NCBI RefSeq assembly: GCF_024339125.1
Contig: NZ_CP101417.1
Span: 4,103,001 to 4,167,000 of the forward strand
Length of the DNA stretch: 64,000 bases
Direction of reading: 5' to 3'
Origin: Xanthomonas hortorum
GTDB taxonomy: Bacteria > Pseudomonadota > Gammaproteobacteria > Xanthomonadales > Xanthomonadaceae
Part shown: positions 25,486 to 34,086 of the stretch, piece after piece
Position numbering within the stretch: the first letter of the stretch is position 1
Layout of the letters: each line of letters opens with the position of its first letter
The notes under the pieces: model-generated
What the model saw: the letters and a program-made list of their open reading frames with translations, nothing else
Told to the model about the DNA's origin: nothing
Databases searched by the model: none
Translations under genes and position numbers: made by a program

Positions 25486-26415
25486 ATGAACACCACGTCC
25501 AACGAGAAATCGTATTTCGATCTGCACACCTCGGGCATCGGCTATCTGCAACGTGCTCGTGAAGTACCCGTCAGGGGCGGCCGCCGTGCGCAGCCTTTCC
25601 TGGCATGCACCATCGCCGCGCTGGTCGGCCCCGCCAGGGACCCAAGCTACCGCTACTTCGATGTCAAGGTCTCGGGTGCCGAGGCCAAGAAGCTCGTTCA
25701 GCGCTACATCGGCGTTGACGATCCCAAGCAGCGCCCGCTGGTGCGCTTCCGCCTCGGCGACCTATGGGGCGATGCGTACATCCGCGACAAGGGCGAGCAC
25801 CAGGGCAAGGCCGCAGCGTCCCTCAAGGCGCGACTGCTCAAGGCCGAGCTGATTGAACGGGACGAATTGGCTTCGATCAAACAGCACGAGCTGATCACCC
25901 GCGGCATCGGCTACCTCAACCGTCCGAAGGACGTCACCCCCAAGGATGGCGATCCGTTCCTGTCGTGCTCCATCGCCGCGCTGGCCGGACCTGTCGATGA
26001 ACCGGAGTATCGGTACTTCGACACGATCGTCTCCACCCCTGAAGCCGAGCATCTGGTTCGCCGATGCGTGCAGGCCATCGAAGGGGATCGCAAGGTGCTG
26101 ATCGCCTTCCGTCTCAACGACATGAAGATCGATCCGTACATCCGCACCAAGGGCGAGCACGCTGGGGAACCTGCCGCGAGCCTTGAATCGACGTTGGTTC
26201 ACATCGGTCTGATCAAGATCGACGGCACCCAGGTCTATCCGACGAGCCAGACGCAAGCCAAGGCGCCGCCGGCGGAGGACGCATCCGCGCCCAAAGCCGA
26301 CAACGTCATCGACACGGCCGCCGACACCGTTTCCGACCAGCCTATCGAGTCCGCCGAGCGCGAGTCCGAAGGTGCAGTCGAGGAGCAGGAGCCTGCATTG
26401 GTTGCTTCGTTCTGA
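25486..26415 (+). CDS. DUF3577 (STY4534-family ICE replication protein), internally duplicated
   Basis: 309 residues made of two copies of the DUF3577 unit: residues about 6-125 (GIGYLQRAREVPVRGGRRAQ, then YRYFDVKVSG and GEHQGKAAASLKARL) and about 135-250 (GIGYLNRPKDVTPKDGDPF, then YRYFDTIVST and GEHAGEPAASLESTL). A usual DUF3577 protein has one unit of about 165 residues. The C-terminus is an acidic low-complexity tail. The fold is expected to be OB-like and nucleic-acid related; the family name comes from the Salmonella STY4534 protein. Start 25486 follows AATGGAGATCACC. Confidence 0.85.
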   Translation: MNTTSNEKSYFDLHTSGIGYLQRAREVPVRGGRRAQPFLACTIAALVGPARDPSYRYFDVKVSGAEAKKLVQRYIGVDDPKQRPLVRFRLGDLWGDAYIRDKGEHQGKAAASLKARLLKAELIERDELASIKQHELITRGIGYLNRPKDVTPKDGDPFLSCSIAALAGPVDEPEYRYFDTIVSTPEAEHLVRRCVQAIEGDRKVLIAFRLNDMKIDPYIRTKGEHAGEPAASLESTLVHIGLIKIDGTQVYPTSQTQAKAPPAEDASAPKADNVIDTAADTVSDQPIESAERESEGAVEEQEPALVASF

Positions 26416-26423
26416 TCCGGCTT

Positions 26424-26451
26424 GGCCCCTCACGGGGCCTTGCCGCTTTTT
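26424..26451 (+). terminator. terminator-like hairpin
   Basis: GGCCCC-TCAC-GGGGCC (26424-26439) and TTGCCGCTTTTT. It sits between DUF3577 and the next start, so it may attenuate rather than end the transcript. Confidence 0.55.
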
Positions 26452-26476
26452 CCTAGTTTCTCAAAGGAGAGCCATC

Positions 26477-27157
26477 ATGGCAGTCACATCGGTGCCCGAT
26501 AGATCGGTATCGCCCATCGTCGTCCCAGGCCAGCTCACACTGCGCATCATCCGCGGTAAAAACGGCCCGTTCCCGGTCGGTCGCCTCTCCACACATCTTG
26601 GTGTGTTCGAGGTCAAGGACCCTGAACTAGAGCAGTACCCCGAAGGCAAATACGACGGGGAGTTCGTCATCAGGTACATTTTCCCGAAGTCCTACCCGGT
26701 CGGCGGCGGCATGCGATTTGAGATCCGCGCCAGCCTCGACGGAATGACGCTCAACGGCATCGATAAACTGAGCTGTGACGAAGCACGCAGCTTCGCCACC
26801 CATGACGTCGATCCCCTCGATGAGGAACTGGGCACGCAGCCGGTGGCAACCCCGGCCAGAGCATCCCGGCCCGCCAAACCTGCCCCCGTGCAGGCATCGG
26901 CAGACCCGCTGGTCGATACCACGCCGTTCGGTGTGGATGCGCAGCCGCTCGATACGTCTGCCGCCCCCGGCAGCACCGAAGATCCGGACGCCACGCTTTT
27001 CGGCGGGCTGTGGCCGCTGGGCGAATCTGTGAAGCTTGATTCGACCATCGACCGCCGCGCCCTGCGCGCGCAGATCGCCCGCCTTGGCGAGCTGGGTTTC
27101 GCGCTGGACTTCAAGACGCAAGAGTGGAGCCGACAGGCCGAGCTGCAACCTGCGTGA
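26477..27157 (+). CDS. DUF3275-family ICE protein
   Basis: 226 residues. LTLRIIRGKNGPFPVGRLST and YDGEFVIRYIFPKSYPVGGG are typical of DUF3275, a small beta-rich protein that follows DUF3577 in related ICEs. The middle is a low-complexity linker and the C-terminus DRRALRAQIARLGELGFALD is helical. ATG 26477 follows AAAGGAGAGCCATC. Function unknown. Confidence 0.88.
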   Translation: MAVTSVPDRSVSPIVVPGQLTLRIIRGKNGPFPVGRLSTHLGVFEVKDPELEQYPEGKYDGEFVIRYIFPKSYPVGGGMRFEIRASLDGMTLNGIDKLSCDEARSFATHDVDPLDEELGTQPVATPARASRPAKPAPVQASADPLVDTTPFGVDAQPLDTSAAPGSTEDPDATLFGGLWPLGESVKLDSTIDRRALRAQIARLGELGFALDFKTQEWSRQAELQPA

Positions 27158-27249
27158 TCACAAGCACCGCATCCGTGGTGTCCTTCATCCACCCGTCGGG
27201 GGTTACTTCCCCATGCGGGGAGGCTCCCGGTTTTTTTCCTGGAGGTCTC

Positions 27250-27573
27250 ATGTCCATTATCACTTGCGATACACCCCGTTGCGCGCTGGATGAATCCGCG
27301 TGGCGGGCTCTCTGCGAGACGGCAGCCGCACAAGCCATGAAAGGTTGCGGTCTGTCTCACGACTACTACGTTGAACGCTTCAGTTCGGCAATCGACACGC
27401 AAGTTGGTCGATTGCCCGAATCACAGCGCGCACAGGCCTTGCAGATTGCTCAGAAATGGGACTACGCAACACCTGCCGCTCGGCAGGAAGCCCAGGACTG
27501 GAATGCTGAAAACGGCTACTGCTCGCATGGCATCGAACTGGGTTACTGCCCGGCCGGTTGCGATTCGTACTGA
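27250..27573 (+). CDS. small cysteine-containing hypothetical ICE protein
   Basis: 107 residues, start after CTGGAGGTCTC. It has several cysteines, including CDTPRC and the end NGYCSHGIELGYCPAGCDSY, where a CxxGC-like cluster might bind metal. Not recognised. The leader (27191-27240) holds overlapping hairpins, GGGGTTACTTCCCC or CCCCATGCGGGG, followed by seven T just before the Shine-Dalgarno sequence. Confidence 0.72.
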   Translation: MSIITCDTPRCALDESAWRALCETAAAQAMKGCGLSHDYYVERFSSAIDTQVGRLPESQRAQALQIAQKWDYATPAARQEAQDWNAENGYCSHGIELGYCPAGCDSY

Positions 27574-27640
27574 GAACTAGCAGTGAGTTTCATAGCCGCA
27601 CACTCGGCAGTTCGAGCCGGACTGAGCGACTTTCTTCCAC

Positions 27641-27667
27641 CCCGTGGGGCAGTACCTGCCCCACGGG
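27641..27667. repeat. 12-bp perfect hairpin in leader
   Basis: CCCGTGGGGCAG-TAC-CTGCCCCACGGG, no U-run, 34 bases before the next start codon. Probably a leader structure of the gene at 27701. Confidence 0.75.
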
Positions 27668-27700
27668 CGGTGCTGTCCCCGCTCATCCGAGGACACCACC

Positions 27701-28351
27701 ATGTTTATAAACACTTCTTCCACCACGCTGTACCGCATTGACGAATGCCCGGACGTGATGGCCGACGCTTGCGTCGGCGATGACCAGGGCAACCTGATCT
27801 TCCTGTCGATATGGGCGCGAGACACCGCCGTCCAGCAGTTCCTCGCTCGCCTGACCCTCGGGCGCGATGAGCAGGGACTAGACCAGTTCCACGTCATCAC
27901 TGACCAGGGCGGCAGCGTCCCGATGTTCATCGGCAACGTCGATCGCCTGGAAAAACGCGTCACGCGCGCCTATCGGCGAACGCGGTTCGGCTCTCTCTCC
28001 AACGTGTGGCTGTTCGACCGGCGCTGCGTCAAGCCCGACAAAGCCAACGCCAGCGCGCTGGCATTGCTGCCACGCGACAGCGCCCACCGGCTCGACCGCC
28101 TGTGGATGCTAGTGCGGGACACCTGCCCGTTGCCGCTGCTCGATCACTGGCGCGAGACCGTGCTGGAACTGCTGCAAACCCGCGAGATGCTGGCCCGCCT
28201 TCCGTTCGCCCTCGGGCCGCTGGAAGGCCATCGGCTCGCCATCGACGTGCCGACGCTGACTCTGGCGCTGGGCTCCCTGATCCGCAGTGATGTGCTCACC
28301 GCCTATGCCCATCCGGCCAAGATTTCTACGCCGGAAGCGGTAGCGGCTTGA
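27701..28351 (+). CDS. hypothetical ICE protein
   Basis: 216 residues, start after CGAGGACACCACC. No signal peptide or clear membrane span, mixed alpha/beta (TLYRIDECPDVMADACVGDD, LWMLVRDTCPLPLLDHWRET). Not recognised as a named domain. It lies between DUF3275-type genes and the DUF6094-like methyltransferase, as is typical of this ICE region. Confidence 0.78.
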   Translation: MFINTSSTTLYRIDECPDVMADACVGDDQGNLIFLSIWARDTAVQQFLARLTLGRDEQGLDQFHVITDQGGSVPMFIGNVDRLEKRVTRAYRRTRFGSLSNVWLFDRRCVKPDKANASALALLPRDSAHRLDRLWMLVRDTCPLPLLDHWRETVLELLQTREMLARLPFALGPLEGHRLAIDVPTLTLALGSLIRSDVLTAYAHPAKISTPEAVAA

Positions 28352-28414
28352 CCCACCCGTGGAGCACGCCTTGGCGTGGTTCCGTCATTCATCCCCGCCA
28401 ACCAGGAGATTTCC

Positions 28415-29524
28415 ATGGCCCTCATGTTCCCGCGGCTAGCCCGCAATTTCGTGAAAACCGGGTACTTCCCCACGGATGAACCCACGCTCGAAAGAGCCCT
28501 CAACGCACTGATGCCCAGCGATGGTCCGATGTGCATCCTCGATCCCTGCGCAGGCGAAGGCGTGGCGATCGCCGAAGCCGCCCATGCTCTCGGGCGCGAG
28601 CAGGCCAAGGCATTCGCTGTCGAGTTCGACGCGGAGCGGGCGCACCATGCCCGCGGCCTGGTCGATCACTGCCTGCACGCGGACCTGATGGACACGATGA
28701 TTTCCAAGCAGTCCTTCGGGCTGCTCTGGCTCAACCCTCCATATGGCGACCTGTCCAAGGACGTCAACGGCAACATCGGTTACCAGGGCCAGGGCCGCGC
28801 CCGTCTCGAAAAGCTGTTCTATCAGCGAACCTTGTCGCTGGTGCAGTACGGCGGTGTGCTGGTCTTCATCGTTCCGAGCTATGTGCTCGACGCGGAGCTG
28901 GTCGGCTGGCTGACGCGTCACTACACGGACCTTCGGATCTACCGAGCAGTGGAGACGCAGTTCAAGCAGGTGGTGATCTTCGGCCGCAGGATGCGCCAGC
29001 GCGAGCAGGCGCCGGATGGCGTCAAGGCCATGCGTAATCTGCTGCTGCAGGTTGGGCTTGGCGAAGTCGAAGCCGAGGAGCTGCCAAGCGAATGGCCGTT
29101 TCTGCCTTACATCGTCCCCGCCAGTCCGGCCGAGCCGGAGCATTTTTTCCGCGTGACGATGGAGCCGGAGCAGTTCGCCGATGAGGTTGGTCGGCTCCAA
29201 GGCCTCTGGCCGTCGCTGGACACGCACCTGGGGGCCGCGCAGCAGTTGCTGCGTCCACCGGCGCGTGCTCTTTCCCACTGGCATCTCGCTCTGGCCCTGG
29301 CCGCGGGCGCGATATCCGGTGTGGTGCGTTCCAAGAAAGGGCGCCTGCTCGTCGTCAAAGGTGACACCCACAAGGAAAAGACGCTCCAGAGGGAATTCAC
29401 CGAACGCGACGACGGCTCCATCGCCGAAACCCGGATCCTCACCGACAAGTTCGTCCCCGTCATCCGAGCATGGGATATGACGCCTGGCTCCCCGACACGG
29501 GGCGAGGTGTTGACCATTCGCTAA
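28415..29524 (+). CDS. DUF6094-like SAM-dependent DNA methyltransferase
   Basis: 369 residues. A class I methyltransferase core is visible: motif I CILDPCAGEGVAIAEAA (about residue 40) and motif IV NPPYGDLS (about residue 110), the NPPY form used by N6-adenine methyltransferases. The rest, including VETQFKQVVIFGRRMRQREQ, fits the DUF6094 class of ICE proteins. It might modify the element's DNA during transfer; specificity is not visible. The start at 28415 follows CCAGGAGATTTCC. Confidence 0.85.
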   Translation: MALMFPRLARNFVKTGYFPTDEPTLERALNALMPSDGPMCILDPCAGEGVAIAEAAHALGREQAKAFAVEFDAERAHHARGLVDHCLHADLMDTMISKQSFGLLWLNPPYGDLSKDVNGNIGYQGQGRARLEKLFYQRTLSLVQYGGVLVFIVPSYVLDAELVGWLTRHYTDLRIYRAVETQFKQVVIFGRRMRQREQAPDGVKAMRNLLLQVGLGEVEAEELPSEWPFLPYIVPASPAEPEHFFRVTMEPEQFADEVGRLQGLWPSLDTHLGAAQQLLRPPARALSHWHLALALAAGAISGVVRSKKGRLLVVKGDTHKEKTLQREFTERDDGSIAETRILTDKFVPVIRAWDMTPGSPTRGEVLTIR

Positions 29525-29572
29525 TCCCCGGACGCCTGACGTCCCGCTGCACTTCATCAAAGGAGAAACACC

Positions 29573-29888
29573 ATGCTCTCACGTCTGTTCCAGCGGCGTG
29601 CGCCGCAAAAGCAACCGTTGTTCGCACCGGCCTCCTTGCAGCTGAGCGAGAAGGTGCATTGGCTGGCCCGCAGAGGCCTCATCGATCCCTTGGCTGCAGC
29701 GCCATGTGCGCGGCGATTGGGGAGAGATCGACGAGGCGACCGGCCAAGCCAACGATGTCGCACTCCAACAGGACAACCTGATGATCTCCTCCTACCGGAT
29801 CACGTCGGAACTGGTGCTGATCGTCAAGACCAGCGAAGACCACCAGACCACGGTTGTCCAGCTTTCCGAAGAGCGCGACATGATCTGA
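29573..29888 (+). pseudogene. frameshifted paralogue of the next gene
   Basis: The first frame reads QLSEKVHWLARRGLIDPLAA and then goes wrong near 29690; the frame one step over continues LQRHVRGDWGEIDEATGQAN to a stop at 29888. The combined product matches the downstream 101-residue protein in the same order (LVRAGCLDPLPYFRRHVRGD, then WGDVTEEQWHANGIALQSGA). One base in the TTGG run around 29691-29694 would account for the shift. Either a real loss of function or a sequencing error. Confidence 0.7.
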
Positions 29889-29976
29889 AGGCAGTCCATC
29901 GTCATCCCATCCACCTGACGGAGCCACTTCACTCCGCCAGGGGGTCGTGGCTCAAAGTTTCTTCAAGGAGGAGCCC

Positions 29977-30282
29977 ATGGCATCACATCGAATCGAAACG
30001 TACTGCCGGGAGCTGCTGTTTACCCCCGGCGCACTCGTCCTCAGCGCAGACATCGACCGCTTGGTTCGCGCCGGCTGCCTGGATCCGCTTCCGTACTTTC
30101 GTCGCCACGTCCGTGGCGACTGGGGTGATGTTACCGAGGAGCAATGGCACGCCAACGGCATCGCACTGCAATCGGGTGCCTTGCTGGAATCGCGCTACTT
30201 GGTCAGCCCTGATCTGAGCCTTCGCATCGTCACCGATGAGAAACGCCATTTCACCCTCATCGTGCTGCCGTCCGAGGACTGA
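29977..30282 (+). CDS. small hypothetical ICE protein (intact paralogue)
   Basis: 101 residues, start after AAGGAGGAGCCC. RHVRGDWGDVTEEQWHANGI identifies it as the intact member of the pair with 29573-29888. It is soluble and unassigned. The leader has a 7-bp hairpin GAGCCAC/GTGGCTC (29921-29953) 24 bases before the start. Confidence 0.78.
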   Translation: MASHRIETYCRELLFTPGALVLSADIDRLVRAGCLDPLPYFRRHVRGDWGDVTEEQWHANGIALQSGALLESRYLVSPDLSLRIVTDEKRHFTLIVLPSED

Positions 30283-30392
30283 GCACGTTTCCCCCGCAGG
30301 CCGCCAGCGCCTGCGTTTTCCATCCACAGTCGGCCGTGTGCCGATTGAGATTGATCTTCCCACCCGGGGCATGCCATTGCCCCGCTGGGGAT

Positions 30393-30423
30393 GGTGATGC
30401 CCCATTTTTTATGGAGCATCACC
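30393..30423 (+). promoter_or_regulatory. hairpin that encloses the Shine-Dalgarno sequence of the helicase gene
   Basis: GGTGATGC (30393-30400) pairs with GCATCACC (30416-30423) and an inner CCAT/ATGG pair closes a T-rich loop. The 3' arm ends exactly at the base before the ATG at 30424, and the Shine-Dalgarno GGAG is inside it. Upstream another hairpin CGGGGC/GCCCCG (30365-30384) follows. Folding would block ribosome entry. Confidence 0.7.
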
Positions 30424-32703
30424 ATGTCCCTCGATCTTGAATCTACTGCTGCACAAGCCACGCCCGTGCAGAGCGAACTGCTCGACGCGGAATCTTCCCC
30501 TTTAACCCTGAGCCTTCAGGATTTCGTTGGTGAGTTCGGCGACGAACTGCTCGACTCCCTCAATCGCGCCAACCCGCCGGTCTATACGGGTCAGCCGCAA
30601 ACGCGCCGTCAGCTCATCGTCGCCAGCCTCAAGCGCAAACTGTTTGAGGCCCAGGCGGAAGTCGTCCATGCCGCCGCCGAGTTGCTGATCGACCGTGGCG
30701 AACGCGCCGCGATCGTCAACGGCGAGATGGGTTGCGGCAAGACGACCGTCGGCATCGCCACGGCCGCCGTTCTCAACGCCGAGGGCTACCGCCGCACCCT
30801 GGTTCTTTCGCCACCGCATCTGGTTTACAAGTGGCGGCGCGAGATCCAGGAGACAGTGGCCGGCGCCAGGGTCTGGGTACTCAACGGCCCCGACACGCTG
30901 GTCAAACTTATCAAACTGCGCGAGCAGTTGGGTGTGCAGCCCACGGGCCAGGAGTTCTTCGTCCTGGGGCGTGTGCGGATGCGGATGGGCTTCCACTGGC
31001 GGCCCGTCTTCACCCGGCGGCGCACCCGCCACGGCGACGTGGCAGCCTGCCCGGACTGCGGCCATGTCATCACAGACCTCGACGGCGAGCCGGTCAATCC
31101 GATCGAACTCGACGCCGAGGAGTACCGCAGGAAGTGCAGCCATTGCGCCGCACCCCTGTGGACGCTGATCCGCCCGAGAAGCCTGTCCGGTAGCGACCAG
31201 TCTTCGGCCGTCCTCAAAGCCTTGAAACGGATTCCCACGATCGGGGAAGTCACCGCGCAGAAGCTCATGAAACGCTTCGGTGACGGCTTCCTCGCCTCGA
31301 TGTTGGGAGACAACGTGCATGAGTTCATCAACCTCATGGACGGCAACGGTGAGCTGGTGTTTTCCGACCGCCAAGCCACCCGCATGGAACGGGCGATGGC
31401 GAACATGGAGTTCGGGTTTGGCGAGGGTGGCTACCAACCGTCCGAGTTCATCAAACGCTACCTGCCGCAAGGCACGTTCGACCTGCTCATCGCTGATGAA
31501 GCGCACGAGTACAAGAACGGCGGCAGTGCCCAGGGCCAGGCCATGGGCGTGCTGGCGGCGAAGGCGCGCAAGACGCTGCTCCTCACCGGCACCTTGATGG
31601 GCGGCTACGGCGACGACCTGTTCTACCTGCTGTTCCGCGCCCTGCCTGGGCGGATGATCGAAGACGGTTACCGCCCGTCCACGAGCGGCAGCATGGCCTC
31701 GGCCGCGATGGCGTTCATGAGGGACCACGGAGTCCTCAAGGATATTTATTCGGAAAGCACAGGTACGGCGCACAAGACCGCGAAAGGCTCGAAAGTCAGT
31801 GTCAGAACGGTCAAGGCCCCAGGTTTCGGCCCCAAGGGCGTGCTGCGCTGCATCCTGCCGTTCACGGTCTTCCTCAAGCTCAAGGACATCGGTGGCAACG
31901 TCCTGCCTCCGTATGACGAGGAGTTCCGTGAAGTCGCGATGGACACGGCACAAGTCGCGGCCTACCGCGACCTGGCGGGTCGGCTGACCGCAGAGCTGAA
32001 GCAGGCTCTGGCGCGACGCGATACGACTTTATTGGGGGTGGTCCTCAACGTACTGCTGGCCTGGCCGGATTGCTGCTTCCGGTCGGAGACCGTCTTACAT
32101 CCGCGCACGCGCGACACCTTGGCGTTCGTCCCGGCTCAGTTCCACGAGTTCGAGATCAGCCCCAAGGAGCGTGAGCTGATCGACATCTGCAAGCAGGAGA
32201 AGGCGCAGGGGCGCAATGTCCTGACCTACACGGTCTATACCGGCAAGCGCGACACCACGTCACGCCTGAAGGTGCTGCTGGAGCAGGAAGGCTTCAAGGT
32301 GGCGGTGCTGCGCGCGAGCGTAGATGCCAGCCGCCGTGAAGACTGGATCGCCGAGCAGTTGGACCGCGGCATCGATGTGCTCATCACCAACCCCGAACTC
32401 GTCAAGACGGGATTGGACCTGTTGGACTTCCCGACGATCGTGTTCATGCAGTCGGGCTACAACGTGTACTCGCTCCAGCAAGCGGCACGCCGCTCCTGGC
32501 GCATCGGGCAGAAAGAACCCGTGCGAGTGATCTATCTCGGCTACGCCGGCTCATCGCAGATGACCTGCTTGGAGTTAATGGCCAAGAAGATCATGGTATC
32601 GCAGTCCACCTCGGGCGACGTGCCCGAATCGGGGCTGGATGTCCTGAACCAGGACGGTGATTCTGTCGAGGTCGCGTTGGCCCGACAGCTTGTCGCCGCC
32701 TGA
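30424..32703 (+). CDS. SNF2-like DEAH helicase/ATPase
   Basis: 759 residues. Walker A GEMGCGKTT (about 101-109), DEAH in LLIADEAHEYKNGG (about 357), and a motif VI like QQAARRSWRIGQKEPVR, the Q-R-x-x-R-I-G-Q form of SNF2 proteins. A zinc ribbon (CPDCGH ... CSHCAAP, about 213-245) is inserted after the first RecA part. Likely a DNA translocase or helicase used in ICE processing; it is a regular member of this ICE region. The start at 30391 is possible but 30424 has the better Shine-Dalgarno and is preferred. Confidence 0.88.
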   Translation: MSLDLESTAAQATPVQSELLDAESSPLTLSLQDFVGEFGDELLDSLNRANPPVYTGQPQTRRQLIVASLKRKLFEAQAEVVHAAAELLIDRGERAAIVNGEMGCGKTTVGIATAAVLNAEGYRRTLVLSPPHLVYKWRREIQETVAGARVWVLNGPDTLVKLIKLREQLGVQPTGQEFFVLGRVRMRMGFHWRPVFTRRRTRHGDVAACPDCGHVITDLDGEPVNPIELDAEEYRRKCSHCAAPLWTLIRPRSLSGSDQSSAVLKALKRIPTIGEVTAQKLMKRFGDGFLASMLGDNVHEFINLMDGNGELVFSDRQATRMERAMANMEFGFGEGGYQPSEFIKRYLPQGTFDLLIADEAHEYKNGGSAQGQAMGVLAAKARKTLLLTGTLMGGYGDDLFYLLFRALPGRMIEDGYRPSTSGSMASAAMAFMRDHGVLKDIYSESTGTAHKTAKGSKVSVRTVKAPGFGPKGVLRCILPFTVFLKLKDIGGNVLPPYDEEFREVAMDTAQVAAYRDLAGRLTAELKQALARRDTTLLGVVLNVLLAWPDCCFRSETVLHPRTRDTLAFVPAQFHEFEISPKERELIDICKQEKAQGRNVLTYTVYTGKRDTTSRLKVLLEQEGFKVAVLRASVDASRREDWIAEQLDRGIDVLITNPELVKTGLDLLDFPTIVFMQSGYNVYSLQQAARRSWRIGQKEPVRVIYLGYAGSSQMTCLELMAKKIMVSQSTSGDVPESGLDVLNQDGDSVEVALARQLVAA

Positions 32704-32715
32704 CTATCTCCACTT

Positions 32716-32740
32716 ACGGCCCTTCGGGGCCGTTTTTTTT
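32716..32740 (+). terminator. intrinsic terminator
   Basis: ACGGCCC-TTCG-GGGCCGT followed by eight T; ends the helicase transcript and separates the regulatory block from the conjugation operon. Confidence 0.9.
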
Positions 32741-32842
32741 AACCGTTACCGGCAAATCAGACGCGGCGTGATTCGCATTGTTTGCTGTTGCACACGTCGT
32801 TAGCGGTGATGGTGAGGGCTCGATGTTTCAGGACGCCGAGCT

Positions 32843-33427
32843 ATGTGCCCTTTTCCACTCTGGTTTCATCATCCCGAACGCCGCCTGCTGGCGGGAACCC
32901 TCGGCCTGCTCTGTTCGGTGCTGGCTGGCGGCTGCGCGACGACTGCGGCGCCGCACGCGCCCGATGCCATCAAGGAAGCCTCGCCCGCACCGGAACTCGA
33001 GGCACCGCAGTTCATTCCGGTCGTGCGCTATGGACGCTACACCTTGGTGGAACTGGCCCCGATGGCGGCGCAGCGCGACCTGCTGCTGCAGACCGTCGAT
33101 GTATCCATGCCCGCAGATGCACGCGCCACGGTCGGCGACGGACTCCGGCACGTGCTCAAGCGCAGCGGCTACCAGCTTTGCGAGACGGCGCACGCCGTGA
33201 TCGAGCTATACCCGCTGCCGCTGCCGGTGGCGCACCTGAATCTGGGCCCCATGACCTTGCGCAATGCGCTGCTCACTCTGGCCGGCCCGTCCTGGGAGCT
33301 GCACGTGGATGACCGCACGCGCCAAGTCTGCTTCGAGCAGGTCCACGGCGACGCTACCGCGCCGATGCCCGAACCGCCTGCCACCGACGCGATGCAGACG
33401 TTTCCCCTCGCGGGAGGCCAACCATGA
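32843..33427 (+). CDS. pilL: PilL-type lipoprotein (PFGI-1 class, TIGR03748)
   Basis: 194 residues with a lipoprotein signal (LLCSVLAGGC, cysteine near residue 30), followed by the PilL_N core VVRYGRYTLVELAPMAAQRD and SGYQLCETAHAVIELYPLPL. In this ICE family it opens the conjugation operon and is thought to sit at the outer membrane near the pilus. It overlaps the next start by ATGA. Confidence 0.88.
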   Translation: MCPFPLWFHHPERRLLAGTLGLLCSVLAGGCATTAAPHAPDAIKEASPAPELEAPQFIPVVRYGRYTLVELAPMAAQRDLLLQTVDVSMPADARATVGDGLRHVLKRSGYQLCETAHAVIELYPLPLPVAHLNLGPMTLRNALLTLAGPSWELHVDDRTRQVCFEQVHGDATAPMPEPPATDAMQTFPLAGGQP

Positions 33428-34071
33428 ACAACGCCTCGCAGCCTTCCCGGCGAGCGACTGCCGCCGTAGTCGTGCAAAGCCTGCTCTGGCTTGGGCTGAT
33501 CAGCCTGAGCGTCTTCACTGCCGTGAACTATCAAGCGATGAACGACCTGACCGACCTCAAGCAGGTCGATTCCGGTCTGCAGCGCCTCCAAGCGCAGGTC
33601 GCCGGGCTCACCGAAACCACCCAAGCCTTGCAGCAGCGGCCGGCAGCGGCAACGGCGGCAGGACTGCAAGACACCCGCCAGGCCCTGGACGCCCGCATCG
33701 CACATATCGAGCAGACGCTGTTCGGTCTTGCCTCCATGGACGACCTTCAGGCGCTGCGCGTCGAGGTCGAGCAGATCAAGACACGACAGGCGACGACACG
33801 TTCGGCTACGCCTGTGAAGCCGCGCCCACAGAGCAAGCCCACTGCCGCCAAGTCTGAGCTGGCCCCGCTGCCATTCCGCATCGTAGGCGCTGAACTGCGT
33901 GCCGGCCAGCGAAGCGTATCCGTCGCCCCGGCCGAGGGGAATTTCACCGCCGACCAGGTGCAGGTACTGCTGCCCGGCGACGCGGCCGGTCTGTGGCGCT
34001 TGCAGGGCATCGAAGGAAATACCGCCGTGTTCCAGGCGGGCGAGCAGACCCGCCGCCTAGCGATTCCCTGA
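33424..34071 (+). CDS. membrane-anchored coiled-coil protein of the conjugation operon
   Basis: 215 residues: one N-terminal membrane span (VVVQSLLWLGLISLSVFTAV, about 15-35), a long Gln/Ala/Leu coiled coil (45-130), a Lys/Pro linker and a small C-terminal beta domain. Topology suggests a bitopic inner-membrane protein with a periplasmic domain. It is coupled to pilL by ATGA. Family name not certain; conserved in this position in MPF-G ICEs. Confidence 0.78.
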   Translation: MNNASQPSRRATAAVVVQSLLWLGLISLSVFTAVNYQAMNDLTDLKQVDSGLQRLQAQVAGLTETTQALQQRPAAATAAGLQDTRQALDARIAHIEQTLFGLASMDDLQALRVEVEQIKTRQATTRSATPVKPRPQSKPTAAKSELAPLPFRIVGAELRAGQRSVSVAPAEGNFTADQVQVLLPGDAAGLWRLQGIEGNTAVFQAGEQTRRLAIP

Positions 34072-34086
34072 CGCAGAGACCATGCG

